NCBI RefSeq assembly: GCF_030282845.1
Contig: NZ_JASTWE010000003.1
Location: 1 to 64,000 of the forward strand
Source of the DNA: Pseudodesulfovibrio pelocollis
Lineage (GTDB): Bacteria; Desulfobacterota; Desulfovibrionia; Desulfovibrionales; Desulfovibrionaceae
Direction: 5' to 3'
Length of the DNA stretch: 64,000 bases
A model generated the notes under the pieces. It had not been told where the DNA came from. It searched no databases and saw nothing but the letters and a program-made list of their open reading frames with translations. A program made the position numbers and the translations under genes. The stretch's first letter is position 1. Every line of letters starts with the position of its first letter. Of the stretch, positions 27,145 to 36,861 are shown piece by piece.

Positions 27145-28248
27145 ATGCGCACCACCGCCCTCGCCCTGCTGCTCGCCGCCCTCACCCTGCTTGCGCCCCT
27201 GCCCGGAAGCGCCGACGACGACCTCGACCGCATGGTCGGACAGATGCTCATGGCCGGATTCCGCGGCTTCACCGTCACCCCGGACAGCCCCATCGTGCGC
27301 GACATCCGCGAGCGCCACCTAGGCGGGGTCATCCTCTTCGACTATGACGTGGCTCTGGGCAGCCCGGACCGGAACATCGACTCCCCGGCCCAGGTGGCCC
27401 GGCTGACGGCCGACCTAGCCGGGCACGCCACGATCCCCCTGCTGGTGGCCGTGGACCAGGAGGGCGGGCGGGTGCAGCGGCTCAAGCCCGCGCGCGGCTT
27501 CACCGGATCGCCATCGGCAAGGGAACTGGGGAGCATGGACGACACGGCCATCGAGGCCGCCGGGGCCGCAGTGGGCCAGACCCTGCGCGAGGCCGGCTTC
27601 AACCTCGACTTCGCGCCCGTGGCCGATGTGGACGTCAATCCCGACAGCCCGGCCATCGGCAGGCTCGGGCGCAGCTTCTCGGCCGACCCGGCCCGGGTGG
27701 GCCGCTGCGCGGAACGCTTCCTGGCCGGATTGTCCAGCCAGGGCGTGACCGGCTGCCTCAAGCACTTCCCCGGCCACGGCAGCGCGGGCGCGGACAGCCA
27801 CCTGGGCGTCACCGACGTCACCGCCACCTGGAGCCGCGACGAGCTGATCCCCTACCGCATGCTCATCGGCCAGGGCGCGGCCCGGATGATCATGACCGCG
27901 CACATCTTCAACGCCCGGCTCGACCCGGACCACCCGGCCACCCTCTCGCGCCCCGTCATCACCGGCCTGCTGCGCGGCGAACTCGGCTTCGACGGCGTGG
28001 TCGTCACCGACGACCTGGACATGAAGGCCATCACCGACCAATTCGGCCGCGACCAGGCCATCCGGCTGGCCATCGAGGCCGGGGCGGACATCCTCCTCAT
28101 CGGCAACAACCTGACCTACGACCCGGACGTGGTACGCCTCGTTCATGACCAAATCACGGCCATGGTCCGCGACGGGATCATCGCCGAGACCCGGATCAGG
28201 GAATCCTATGACCGGATCATGCGCCTCAAGGCGGAACTGCCACGATAG
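27145..28248 (+). CDS. nagZ: Exported glycoside hydrolase family 3 (NagZ-like beta-N-acetylhexosaminidase)
   Basis: 367 residues. A signal peptide (1-23, ending GSA) precedes a single GH3 domain. The NagZ fingerprint KHFPGHGSAGADSHLG (near 211-226) holds the His/Asp dyad, and VVTDDLDMKAI carries the nucleophile Asp. NagZ removes GlcNAc from muropeptides. E. coli NagZ is cytoplasmic; this one is exported, as in some Gram-positives and deltaproteobacteria, so it may trim peptidoglycan in the periplasm. GGAG precedes the ATG. A strong terminator follows. Confidence 0.87.
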   Translation: MRTTALALLLAALTLLAPLPGSADDDLDRMVGQMLMAGFRGFTVTPDSPIVRDIRERHLGGVILFDYDVALGSPDRNIDSPAQVARLTADLAGHATIPLLVAVDQEGGRVQRLKPARGFTGSPSARELGSMDDTAIEAAGAAVGQTLREAGFNLDFAPVADVDVNPDSPAIGRLGRSFSADPARVGRCAERFLAGLSSQGVTGCLKHFPGHGSAGADSHLGVTDVTATWSRDELIPYRMLIGQGAARMIMTAHIFNARLDPDHPATLSRPVITGLLRGELGFDGVVVTDDLDMKAITDQFGRDQAIRLAIEAGADILLIGNNLTYDPDVVRLVHDQITAMVRDGIIAETRIRESYDRIMRLKAELPR

Positions 28249-28274
28249 GCGCGACGCATCACCGGACAAATGAC

Positions 28275-28311
28275 GAGGCCCCGCGCACCAACCGGTGCGC
28301 AGGGCCTCTTT
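28275..28311. terminator. Long-stem terminator between nagZ and META lipoprotein genes
   Basis: GAGGCCC/GGGCCTC and GCGCACC/GGTGCGC form a 14-bp stem with one internal mismatch and an AACC loop, followed by TTT on the plus strand. It serves nagZ and may also stop transcription of the convergent lipoprotein gene. Confidence 0.88.
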
Positions 28312-28348
28312 CGCGTCGATAAGACGGTCCGCGCCCGCAGGAATCCGT

Positions 28349-28831
28349 CTACCAGAGCCACCCGGACGAGCCGGTGGAGAGCCGGATGGGCCGCAGGGCC
28401 TCCTCCAAGGTCAGGTCCACGTCGCTGCCCGCGAGCTTGACCCCGCTCACGCGGCGCAGGAAGGAAAGATAGGAGAAAGCCTGCTCGTCCAAGGCCGGGC
28501 CGCAGGAAGTGCCGTCGTGGGTCAGGGCGTCGAAGTGAAGCACATTGCCATCCAGGGCATAGGTGCCGCTGAAGGTGCCGCAGCCCGCGCCGCCGCTCAC
28601 GGTGCCGGCAGGGGAAAACTCGATGGTCAGCGGCTCCTTGCCCACCACGGAACGTCCGGCCAGGGAGCGTACGGTCCACTGCTTGCCCACCAGGGCGCTA
28701 CGCACGGCCTCGGGGTCCGGGGGGGCGACATCCTTGGAGCCGCATCCTCCTACGAGCAGAAGGACGGGCAAAAGGACGAGGACCAGGGCGCAGGAGGCCA
28801 GCGGGGTCAATGGGCGCAAGGGGTTGGGCAT
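28349..28831 (-). CDS. META-domain lipoprotein
   Basis: 160 residues. The signal peptide ends in the lipobox LLLVGGC, so Cys30 would be lipidated; the next residue is Gly, which favours outer-membrane sorting. The remainder is one META domain: GKQWTVRSLAGRSV, IEFSPAGTVSGGAGCGTFSGTYALDG and a final beta region. META/HslJ-type proteins are linked to heat-shock or novobiocin resistance, but the biochemical role is unknown. AAGGAG lies 7 nt before the start at 28831. Confidence 0.85.
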   Translation of the reverse strand: MPNPLRPLTPLASCALVLVLLPVLLLVGGCGSKDVAPPDPEAVRSALVGKQWTVRSLAGRSVVGKEPLTIEFSPAGTVSGGAGCGTFSGTYALDGNVLHFDALTHDGTSCGPALDEQAFSYLSFLRRVSGVKLAGSDVDLTLEEALRPIRLSTGSSGWLW

Positions 28832-28893
28832 GGGGTGTCTCCTTGTTGATTTCTGCCCCCAAGTGGTACCAGCCGACGCAACCCGTTGGCAAG

Positions 28894-28927
28894 GAAAAGG
28901 CCCGGCCCGCCGAAACGGACCGGGCCT
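28894..28927 (-). terminator. Terminator of trpB
   Basis: On the minus strand AGGCCCGGTCCG pairs with CGGGCCGGGCCT across a short loop and runs into TTTT. It lies 18 bp after the trpB stop codon. Confidence 0.82.
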
Positions 28928-28944
28928 GAGTACCCGAGGGGAGA

Positions 28945-30288
28945 TTACTCCACCACGGGACAGCGCTTGAGCGCCTCTTCGATGTCGCGCTGGGGCAGCT
29001 CGAAATTGGTCAGCAGCCCCTGGTTGAAGGCGTCGTAGGAGGCGAGGTCGAGCAGGCCGTGGCCGGAATAGAGGAAGACGATGACATCGTCCGGCCCGGC
29101 CGTCTTGGCCGCCTCGATGGCCCCCTTGATGGCGTGGGAGGTCTCGGGCGCGGGCAGGAACCCCTCGGTCTGAAGGAAGAGCCGGGCCGCCTCGAAGCAC
29201 TCGGTCTGGTAGTAGGCCACGGGCTCGCACAGCCCCTCGGCCACCACGTTGCAGACGATGGGCGCGTCGCCATGGTAGCGCAGGCCGCCCGCGTGGATGG
29301 GCGCGGGCATGAAGTCGTGCCCCAGGGTGTGCATCTTGACCAGCGGGGTCAGCCGGGCCATGTCGCCGTAATCGTAGCGGTATTCGCCCCTGGTCAGGGT
29401 CGGGCAGGCGCGCGGCTCCACCGGGATGAAGCGGACCGGGTCGCCCGCCAGCTTCTGGGGCAGAAACGGCAGCACCAGTCCGCCGAAGTTGGACCCGCCG
29501 CCCACGCAGCCCACCAGATGGGTCGCCTTCTCGCCAATCATGGCCAGTTGCTCCTGCACCTCAAGGCCGGTGATGGTCTGGTGGATGATGACATGGTTGA
29601 GCACCGAGCCCAGGGCGTACTTGGTGTTGTCGTGGGTGGCGGCGTCCTCCACGGCCTCGGAGATGGCCAGCCCGAGCGAGCCCTTGCAGCCGGGATCGCG
29701 GGCCAGCATCTCGCGGCCGGTGCGGGTCTGCTCGGACGGCGAGGCGAAGATGGTGCCGCCGTAGGAGTTGATGAGCATCTTGCGGTAGGGTTTCTGCTCG
29801 TAGCTGACCTTGACCATGTAGACCACGCACTCCAGGCCGAACTGGGCGCAGGCAAAGGACAGAGCCGTGCCCCACTGGCCCGCGCCGGTCTCGGTGGCCA
29901 GCCGCTCCACCCCCTCCATCTTGTTGTAATACGCCTGGGGCACCGAGGTGTTGGGCTTGTGCGACCCGGCAGGCGAGACGGACTCGTCCTTGTAGTAGAT
30001 GCGGCATTTGGCGCCGATGGCCTTCTCCAGCCTGTCGGCCCGGACCAGTGGCGAGGGCCGCCACAGCCGGTAGATATCCTGCACCGCCTCGGGGATGTCG
30101 ATGAACCGCTCCTGGCTCATCTCCTGGGCGATGAGCGAGTCGGGGAAAATGGGGGCCAGCATGTCCGGGGTGATGGGCTTCAAAGTCTCGGGATTGAGCG
30201 GCGGGGCCAGGGGCGTTGGCAGGTCCGGCATGGGGTTGTACCACTTGGTGGGCATCCGGTCCTGGGGCAGAAAGATTCGCTTGAGCAT
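28945..30288 (-). CDS. trpB: TrpB2-type tryptophan synthase beta subunit
   Basis: 447 residues, longer than TrpB1 (about 400) and typical of TrpB2. The PLP lysine is in SPAGSHKPNTSVPQAYY; the phosphate-binding glycine loop is GCVGGGSNFGGL. The product condenses indole (or phospho-serine/serine-derived aminoacrylate) to tryptophan and may mainly salvage indole, since no trpA is adjacent. Start at 30288 with GGAGG six nt upstream. The roughly 230 bp upstream hold a leader peptide and attenuator. Confidence 0.9.
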   Translation of the reverse strand: MLKRIFLPQDRMPTKWYNPMPDLPTPLAPPLNPETLKPITPDMLAPIFPDSLIAQEMSQERFIDIPEAVQDIYRLWRPSPLVRADRLEKAIGAKCRIYYKDESVSPAGSHKPNTSVPQAYYNKMEGVERLATETGAGQWGTALSFACAQFGLECVVYMVKVSYEQKPYRKMLINSYGGTIFASPSEQTRTGREMLARDPGCKGSLGLAISEAVEDAATHDNTKYALGSVLNHVIIHQTITGLEVQEQLAMIGEKATHLVGCVGGGSNFGGLVLPFLPQKLAGDPVRFIPVEPRACPTLTRGEYRYDYGDMARLTPLVKMHTLGHDFMPAPIHAGGLRYHGDAPIVCNVVAEGLCEPVAYYQTECFEAARLFLQTEGFLPAPETSHAIKGAIEAAKTAGPDDVIVFLYSGHGLLDLASYDAFNQGLLTNFELPQRDIEEALKRCPVVE

Positions 30289-30347
30289 GATATTCCTCCA
30301 AACTGTTGCATAGGCTCCCGGGCGGGCATTGACGCCGGCCGGGCACG

Positions 30348-30428
30348 AAAAAGCCGCCGGTTCGGCAACCGACGGCTCCACAGGCCCTTGACCGCGCGCG
30401 GCGAAGCGCCACCGTCGGCAGACGGCGG
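30348..30428 (-). promoter_or_regulatory. Transcription attenuator of trpB
   Basis: Four RNA segments are visible on the minus strand. Segments 1 and 2 form CCGCCGUC-UGCC-GACGGUGG (30428-30409, 8 pairs). Segments 3 and 4 form a 10-bp stem (30376-30367 with 30362-30353) with loop GCCG, followed by UUUUU (30352-30348), a textbook terminator. Segment 2 also contains CCGACGG (30418-30412), a perfect complement of CCGUCGG in segment 3 (30375-30369), so 2:3 pairing would prevent the terminator. Confidence 0.78.
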
Positions 30429-30446
30429 GCACGCCCGGGCGCGAGC

Positions 30447-30518
30447 TCAGGACTGGGGCCGCTTGACGTTGCGCCACCCGCGTCCGCTGTAAAACGAGTG
30501 CGATATGGGTGTGTTCAT
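30447..30518 (-). CDS. trpL: Candidate trp leader peptide (23 residues)
   Basis: ATG 30518 opens a 23-codon frame, N-terminus MNTPISHSFYSG, then RGWRNVKRPQS and TGA at 30447. It contains one Trp codon (codon 15). It lies between a candidate promoter and the attenuator hairpins in front of trpB. There is no Shine-Dalgarno sequence and the predicted mRNA starts only about 3 nt upstream, so it would be translated leaderless. The single Trp codon is 46 nt from hairpin 1, farther than in E. coli, so the exact mechanism is open. Confidence 0.55.
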   Translation of the reverse strand: MNTPISHSFYSGRGWRNVKRPQS

Positions 30519-30527
30519 GGCTCAATT

Positions 30528-30556
30528 GGGTAAGCTGATTCGCTTCCCGGAGTCAA
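30528..30556 (-). promoter_or_regulatory. Candidate promoter of the trpL-trpB unit
   Basis: On the minus strand TTGACT (30556-30551) is followed after 17 bp by TTACCC (30533-30528), a weak -10. It lies downstream of the sirtuin gene and just before the leader ATG. Confidence 0.5.
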
Positions 30557-30574
30557 GGCGGGTCAGGCGAAGAC

Positions 30575-31294
30575 TCAGGGCACCAGTTCGGGCAGGATGT
30601 CGCCCGCCAGACCGTGCAGGGCGAAATCCATCAGCCCGGTGTTTGGCGTGGGCTCCGCATTGATCTCCACGGTGATGGCCCCGTGGTCCTTGGCCAGTTG
30701 GTGAAATGAGGCGGCGGGCTGGACCAGCCCTGATGTGCCCACCGAGAGGAAGACATCCACCTCCCGCAGTTGGGCCACGGCCAGACGCAGCACCCCGGGC
30801 GTCAGTGGCTCGCCGAACCAGACCACGGCGGGCCGCAGCAAATGGCCGCAGACCGGGCACTCGGGCAAGGGCGGCAGGTCGCTGAAGTCCTCGCGGGCGT
30901 GGGTGCAGACCGTGCAGCGCACCTGCCAGAGGCTGCCGTGCATCTCCACCAGTCTTCGGCTCCCGGCCCGGCCATGCAGCCCGTCCACATTCTGGGTGAT
31001 CAGAAGAAAATTCGGCATCTGCCGCTCCAGAGCGGCCAGGGCCAGATGGGCCGGGCCGGGCTCGCACCCGGCCACCAATGAACGCCGCCAGTTGTAGAAC
31101 TCCCAGACCAGTTCCGGCCGGGCCGCAAAGGCGTCGGGCCGGGCCAGGTCCTCGGCGCGATGGGTCTTCCACAGGCCGCCAGGACCGCGAAAGGTGGGCA
31201 CCCCGCTCTCGGCCGACACGCCCGCCCCGGTGAGGACCACCACCTTCCTGCCCGGGTCGAGCAACGCCTTGACCATTTCTATGTTCGCCTGCAT
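30575..31294 (-). CDS. cobB: NAD-dependent protein deacylase, sirtuin family
   Basis: 239 residues, close to the bacterial norm. Motifs: GAGVSAESGVPTFRG (NAD loop), TQNVDGLHGRAG, the catalytic His in EMHGSLWQVRC, a zinc site CTVC...CPVC, and GTSGLVQPAA. It removes acyl groups from lysines using NAD. The class III (CobB/Sirt5-like) selector Tyr/Arg pair is not obvious where expected, where the segment reads ELVWEFYNWRR, so preference for acetyl or succinyl groups is uncertain. It is upstream of trpB on the same strand, but trpB seems to have its own promoter. Confidence 0.88.
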   Translation of the reverse strand: MQANIEMVKALLDPGRKVVVLTGAGVSAESGVPTFRGPGGLWKTHRAEDLARPDAFAARPELVWEFYNWRRSLVAGCEPGPAHLALAALERQMPNFLLITQNVDGLHGRAGSRRLVEMHGSLWQVRCTVCTHAREDFSDLPPLPECPVCGHLLRPAVVWFGEPLTPGVLRLAVAQLREVDVFLSVGTSGLVQPAASFHQLAKDHGAITVEINAEPTPNTGLMDFALHGLAGDILPELVP

Positions 31295-31445
31295 CGCGTC
31301 CCCTTAGCCGTTGTTTCGGACTTGGCCGCCCTTTGGGCCGGGTCGCGGCTTGCAATCCGGCCGAATAAACGTCATAGTCCGCTTCCCATTTTCACCACAA
31401 TCCCAAACAGAACACCCGCTGTTTCGTCGCACGAAGGAGGACGCA

Positions 31446-32588
<1,143 letters not shown>

Positions 32589-32614
32589 GCTGGACCGGAC
32601 AAATCGCAAACTCG

Positions 32615-32646
32615 GGCCGCCCCCGCGCAGACGGGGGCGGCCTTTT
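32615..32646 (+). terminator. Terminator of icd
   Basis: GGCCGCCCCCG (32615-32625) pairs perfectly with CGGGGGCGGCC (32632-32642) around a 6-nt loop and is followed by TTTT. Confidence 0.92.
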
Positions 32647-32773
32647 CGTTGCTCACCAGGCTGACTCCACAACCGTGAACGACCGTGAAACCGCACCATG
32701 GCCCGGCATCCGGCCGATTTCGACCGGGATTGTTTGACCAGCCCTGAATCCTGCGGTAATTTCATGCATCACC

Positions 32774-33481
32774 ATGACCGCACGACTCCGCCACATCGGC
32801 CGCTTCATCCGGGCCGCGCCCTGGCCCTACATGACCGGGCTGGCCTCGCTCCTGCTCGCCTGCACGCTGGCAGGCCTGGGCCTGTCGCACCTGGCCCAGA
32901 CCAACCCGGCCCGGGCCGTGGTCCTGGGCGGCTGGGGCGCGGGCTGGCTGACCGTGGGCCTCTTTGCCATGGCCGACGGCATGTCCCGCTACCGCGAATA
33001 CCGGCGGATCAAGGCCATGCTCCTGCGCTTCGGCTATTCCGAGCGCATCCTCGAACCCCTGGCCCGCTCCCGCTGCCAGCGCGACGCCGCCCTGCTGGCC
33101 GCCCGCGAGGCCGGGCACGGCGACTGCGCCCGCGCCTACTTCACCGCCCTGGGCTACCGCTGGTACCACATCCTGCCCGACTCGGTCATGCGCAACCCCC
33201 TGGCCTTCCTGCGCCCGAGTTTCCTGCGCTCGTCCTTCCTGCCCGGCAAGAAGGGGGTGCGCCGCGAGGCCCCGGAAACACGGCGCAATGCCCCGAAGCC
33301 CGAGCCATCGGGCCACACCGGCCACCTGCGGTCGGATTGCGTGTCCCAGCCCGAGGCGCAGCATGGGGCGCAGCGAGGGGCGCACCACGGGGGACACTGG
33401 CCGCCAGCGCGGCCGGAATACGAATCTGCCGGGTTCCTCCCCGCAGACCACGTCCCGGCCAAGGGAAGTTCCTGCGCCTGA
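32774..33481 (+). CDS. Hypothetical protein with two membrane helices
   Basis: 235 residues that I do not recognise. Two transmembrane helices lie at about 18-38 and 47-67. A basic amphipathic segment (SRYREYRRIKAMLLRFGYSERIL) follows, then a region with CQRDAALLAAREAGHGDCARAYFTALGYRWYHILPD. The last 85 residues are low-complexity, rich in Arg, His, Pro and Gln. There is no good ribosome site, so translation from ATG 32774 is likely but unproved. It may be a small inner-membrane protein specific to this genus. Confidence 0.55.
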   Translation: MTARLRHIGRFIRAAPWPYMTGLASLLLACTLAGLGLSHLAQTNPARAVVLGGWGAGWLTVGLFAMADGMSRYREYRRIKAMLLRFGYSERILEPLARSRCQRDAALLAAREAGHGDCARAYFTALGYRWYHILPDSVMRNPLAFLRPSFLRSSFLPGKKGVRREAPETRRNAPKPEPSGHTGHLRSDCVSQPEAQHGAQRGAHHGGHWPPARPEYESAGFLPADHVPAKGSSCA

Positions 33482-33522
33482 GCTTCCACGCATCCCGCGA
33501 CACGCTCTTCCCGGACATCACG

Positions 33523-33552
33523 AAAAAGGCCCGCCATGACGGCGGGCCTTTG
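33523..33552. terminator. Bidirectional terminator between the hypothetical gene and glnN
   Basis: AGGCCCGCC (33527-33535) and GGCGGGCCT (33541-33549) form a 9-bp stem with a 5-nt loop. It is flanked by AAAAA on one side and TTTGT on the other, so it can work for both convergent genes. Confidence 0.85.
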
Positions 33553-33574
33553 TGTATCAAGGGTTTCGGAGGCG

Positions 33575-35758
33575 CTACTTGATGAAGAGCATCTCCTGGT
33601 AGCTGGGCAGGGGCCAGAGGTCGTCGGCCACCACGCCTTCCAGGGCATCGGCCACCTCGCGCACGGCGAGCATGGCGGGCAGGATCTTCTTGGTCTTGTA
33701 GACCGCTTCATCTTCCACGGACTTGAAGTTCTTCTTTTCCATCAGTTTTTCCAGATCCTCGGTATTGGCCTGGAGCTTGCGCAGCTTGGTGGTGACGTCC
33801 TGTAGGATGGAGGTGGTCGGCTCGATGCCGGCGGCCTTCATGCTGGCGGCCGTGGAGGCCAGCTCGCCCTGGTAGCGGATGGCCGCGGGCAGGATGATGG
33901 TCCTTGCGATCTTGCACACCAGCAGGGCCTCGGTCTTGATGGCCTGGTTGTACTGCTCGTGGTAGATCTCCACCCGGGAGTGCAGCTCTTCGGGGGAGAG
34001 GACGCCGTATTTGCCGAACATCTCGACCACGTCGGCGTCGCCGATGACGGGCAGGCAGTCGGCAGCGGTCTTCATGTTGGGCAGGCCGCGCCGCTTGGCC
34101 TCCTTCTGCCATTCCTCGGAGTAGCCGTCGCCGTTGAAGATGATGTGGCCGTGCTTCTTCATGATGGCCTGGATGACCTTCTGGCAGGCAGCGCCCAGCT
34201 TGGAGGCATCACCCTTGGTGATCTTTTCGATCTCGTCGCAGACGAAGTCGAGGGACTCGGCCAGCATGGTGTTCAGGGCCACCTGGGCCCCGGCGATGGA
34301 CTGGTTGGAGCCCACGGCGCGGAACTCGAAGCGGTTGCCGGTAAAGGCAAAGGGGCTGGTGCGGTTGCGGTCGCCCGCGTCCATGGGCAGCGGGGGCAGG
34401 GTGTCCACGCCCACGGTCAGGCAGTCCTTGGTCTTGCATCCCTTGAGGCTGCCCTTCTCGATCTGCTCGAAGATGTCGGTCAGCTGTTCGCCCAGGAACA
34501 CGGACATGATGGCGGGCGGAGCCTCGTTGGCACCCAGGCGATGGTCGTTGCTGGCCGTGGCGACCACTGCGCGCAGCAGCTTGCCGTATTTCTCCACCGC
34601 GCGGATGGTGGCCGCGGTGATGGTCAGGAACTGCATGTTCTCGTGCGGGGTGTCGCCGGGATTGAACAGCGAGCCCTGCGACGGGGTGGACAGCGAATAG
34701 TTGAGGTGCTTGCCCGAGCCATTGATGCCCGCAAAGGGTTTCTCGTGCAGCAGGCAGGCCATGCCGTAGCGCTTGGACACGGACTTGAGGGTGGTCATCA
34801 GTATCTGGTTGTGGTCGGTGGCCAGGTTGGACTGCTCGTAGATGGGAGCGATCTCGAACTGGCCGGGGGCCACCTCGTTGTGGCGGGTCTTGACCGGCAC
34901 GCCCAGCTTGTACAGCTCGCGCTCCACTTCAAGCATGAAGGAGAGCACGCGGCGCGGGATGGCGCCGAAGTAGTGGTCGTCAAGCTCCTGGCCCTTGGAG
35001 GGCTTGGCCCCGAACAGGGTGCGGCCGCAGACCATCAGGTCGGGCCGGGCGAAGTAGAAGTTGCGGTCCACCAGGAAGTATTCCTGCTCGGGACCGGCGT
35101 TGGACACGACCATCTCGCCGATGTCGTTGCCAAAGAGACCGAGGAAGCGGCGACCGGCCTTGTTGATGGCCTGGTTGGCGCGCAGCAGCGGTGTCTTCTT
35201 GTCCAGGGCGTGGCCCTTCCAGGAGACAAAGGCCGTGGGGATGCACAGGAAGGTGCCGTTGGGGTTCTCGATGATGTAGGCCGGGTTGGTCACATCCCAG
35301 GCGGTGTAGCCGCGCGCCTCAAAGGTGGCGCGCAGGCCGCCGGAGGGGAAGCTCGACGCGTCGGGCTCGCCCTGGATGAGCAGCTTGGGGTCGAACTCGG
35401 CGATGGCTCCGCCCTCGCCGTCCGGGGTCAGGAAGCCGTCGTGTTTCTCGGCGGTCAGGCCGGTCAGGGGGTAGAAGACATGGGTGTAGTGGGTCGCTCC
35501 CTTGGAGAGCGCCCATTCCTTCATGGCCGCGGCCACGGGACCGGCTATGGCAGGGTCCAGTTTCTCCCCGGCGTTCTTGGTCTTCATCAGGGACTTGTAC
35601 ACGTCCTTGGGCAGCATCGCCTTCATGACCTTGTCGTTGAAGACGTTGGACCCGAAGATCTGCGCCGGGGAGGTCTCGGCGAAATTCAGGGGCTGGTTGG
35701 TGGGTTTGTAGTTGGTCACCGCTGCGATGGCGGTCTGACGCGTCTGGTATCCGCTCAT
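33575..35758 (-). CDS. glnN: Glutamine synthetase type III
   Basis: 727 residues, the GSIII size (GSI is about 470). It has GSIII features: the N-terminal [14 protein letters not shown]-type region, [10 protein letters not shown] and [13 protein letters not shown] (metal and glutamate sites), [14 protein letters not shown] (nucleotide/ammonia loop) and the helical C-terminal third. It makes glutamine from glutamate, ammonia and ATP and forms dodecamers. AAGGAG lies 7 nt before ATG 35758. GSIII lacks the adenylylation tyrosine of GSI, so control is likely transcriptional or by small proteins. Confidence 0.93.
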   Translation of the reverse strand: MSGYQTRQTAIAAVTNYKPTNQPLNFAETSPAQIFGSNVFNDKVMKAMLPKDVYKSLMKTKNAGEKLDPAIAGPVAAAMKEWALSKGATHYTHVFYPLTGLTAEKHDGFLTPDGEGGAIAEFDPKLLIQGEPDASSFPSGGLRATFEARGYTAWDVTNPAYIIENPNGTFLCIPTAFVSWKGHALDKKTPLLRANQAINKAGRRFLGLFGNDIGEMVVSNAGPEQEYFLVDRNFYFARPDLMVCGRTLFGAKPSKGQELDDHYFGAIPRRVLSFMLEVERELYKLGVPVKTRHNEVAPGQFEIAPIYEQSNLATDHNQILMTTLKSVSKRYGMACLLHEKPFAGINGSGKHLNYSLSTPSQGSLFNPGDTPHENMQFLTITAATIRAVEKYGKLLRAVVATASNDHRLGANEAPPAIMSVFLGEQLTDIFEQIEKGSLKGCKTKDCLTVGVDTLPPLPMDAGDRNRTSPFAFTGNRFEFRAVGSNQSIAGAQVALNTMLAESLDFVCDEIEKITKGDASKLGAACQKVIQAIMKKHGHIIFNGDGYSEEWQKEAKRRGLPNMKTAADCLPVIGDADVVEMFGKYGVLSPEELHSRVEIYHEQYNQAIKTEALLVCKIARTIILPAAIRYQGELASTAASMKAAGIEPTTSILQDVTTKLRKLQANTEDLEKLMEKKNFKSVEDEAVYKTKKILPAMLAVREVADALEGVVADDLWPLPSYQEMLFIK

Positions 35759-36213
35759 GAAAAATCTCCTTCAGGCAAAATATGACGATGTTACCGGCCT
35801 CTGCCGGACCAAAGGGCAGCCTGACCCTTGACTGTCTTGCACGGCCCTCTACCAAGGACCATGCCAAATGGTGAAAAAACTTGAAATACAAAGCATTACG
35901 CCAATGCCACCTGTGCCGGACCTCGCAGAATCATACGAAAATGTATTACGATCACCCTTTTTCACCTGTTCCGTGTTCCATTTTTGCAAAACCGCGCACA
36001 TTTATAGATTAACTTGCTTGAATTTTTGGCAATTTTAATCACATTAATGAGAAAACCCAAACCATGCCAACCGGGCGGACGTGAACGGGCGCGCGGCGGG
36101 CCGAACCGGGCCTGCGTTTTGGGTGACAAAATTGCCATTTTTCCAAAAACGTCAGAAATCGCTTTCTGGCGACCGGGCCGGACTGCGCGGCTGGCCCGAC
36201 GGCGTGCGGCATG
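35759..36213 (-). other. 455-bp AT-rich upstream region of glnN
   Basis: No gene is visible. On the minus strand TGGCATGGTCCTTGGT (35866-35851) resembles a sigma-54 promoter, with GG at -24 but GG instead of GC at -12, about 90 nt before the start codon. Farther upstream are AT tracts and a half-site TGTGATTAA (around 36025-36035). The right part, up to the pseudouridine synthase stop, is GC-rich without a clear terminator. Nitrogen control through sigma-54 is plausible but not shown. Confidence 0.4.
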
Positions 36214-36861
36214 TCAGAACGGGGGCGATGACGTGAATTCCATGGGCTGGCGCGTGGACGGGTGGCGAAAGCGCAGGGTGGAGGCGTGCAGCCGGAGCTG
36301 GCCCGGAGCCGTGCCTGTACCGTAGAGCCGGTCGCCCACGATGGGGAACCCGAGGCCCTTGGCGTGGGCTGCGTGGAGGCGCAGCTGATGGGTGCGGCCG
36401 GTCAGGGGCATGAACTCCACCCGGGTGCGGCCGCCCTCCACGCCGAGCTTGCGCCAGCGGGTGACGCCCGGCTTGCCGCCCTCGGGGTCGTAGACCTGAT
36501 AGGGCCGGTTGTCCGGGTCGAGCCGGAAGGCCAGCTCGATGACGCCCGCGTCCGCCGCCACCACCCCGTCCAGCAGGGCCACATAGCGCTTGCCCACCAG
36601 CCGTTCCATGAACTGCACGGACAGGGCGCGGTGGGCCTTGGCGGTCAGGGCCAGGACAATGAGGCCCGAGGTGTCCTGATCCAGCCGGTGGACCGAGGGC
36701 TGGTCGATGCACTCCGGGCACAGGGCCTTGAGGCGGCTGACCACGCAGTCCTGGTTCTCCGGGCCGCGACCGGGCACCGAGAGCAGGCCGCCGGGCTTGT
36801 CCACCACCACGAAGAGCGGGTCGCGATGGACGATGACGAGTCCTTCCGGGATGGGGGTCAT
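36214..36861 (-). CDS. RluA-type pseudouridine synthase (catalytic half)
   Basis: 215 residues, the bare catalytic domain without an S4 domain. The catalytic Asp is in SVHRLDQDTSGLIVLA, with LLSVPGRG upstream and GRTHQLRLHAAH and GLGFPIVGDRLYG downstream. It isomerises uridine to pseudouridine in tRNA (U32-like) or 23S rRNA. Its start overlaps the stop of the upstream gene (ATGA), whose product corresponds to the N-terminal half of larger fused RluA proteins of gammaproteobacteria. Confidence 0.88.
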   Translation of the reverse strand: MTPIPEGLVIVHRDPLFVVVDKPGGLLSVPGRGPENQDCVVSRLKALCPECIDQPSVHRLDQDTSGLIVLALTAKAHRALSVQFMERLVGKRYVALLDGVVAADAGVIELAFRLDPDNRPYQVYDPEGGKPGVTRWRKLGVEGGRTRVEFMPLTGRTHQLRLHAAHAKGLGFPIVGDRLYGTGTAPGQLRLHASTLRFRHPSTRQPMEFTSSPPF

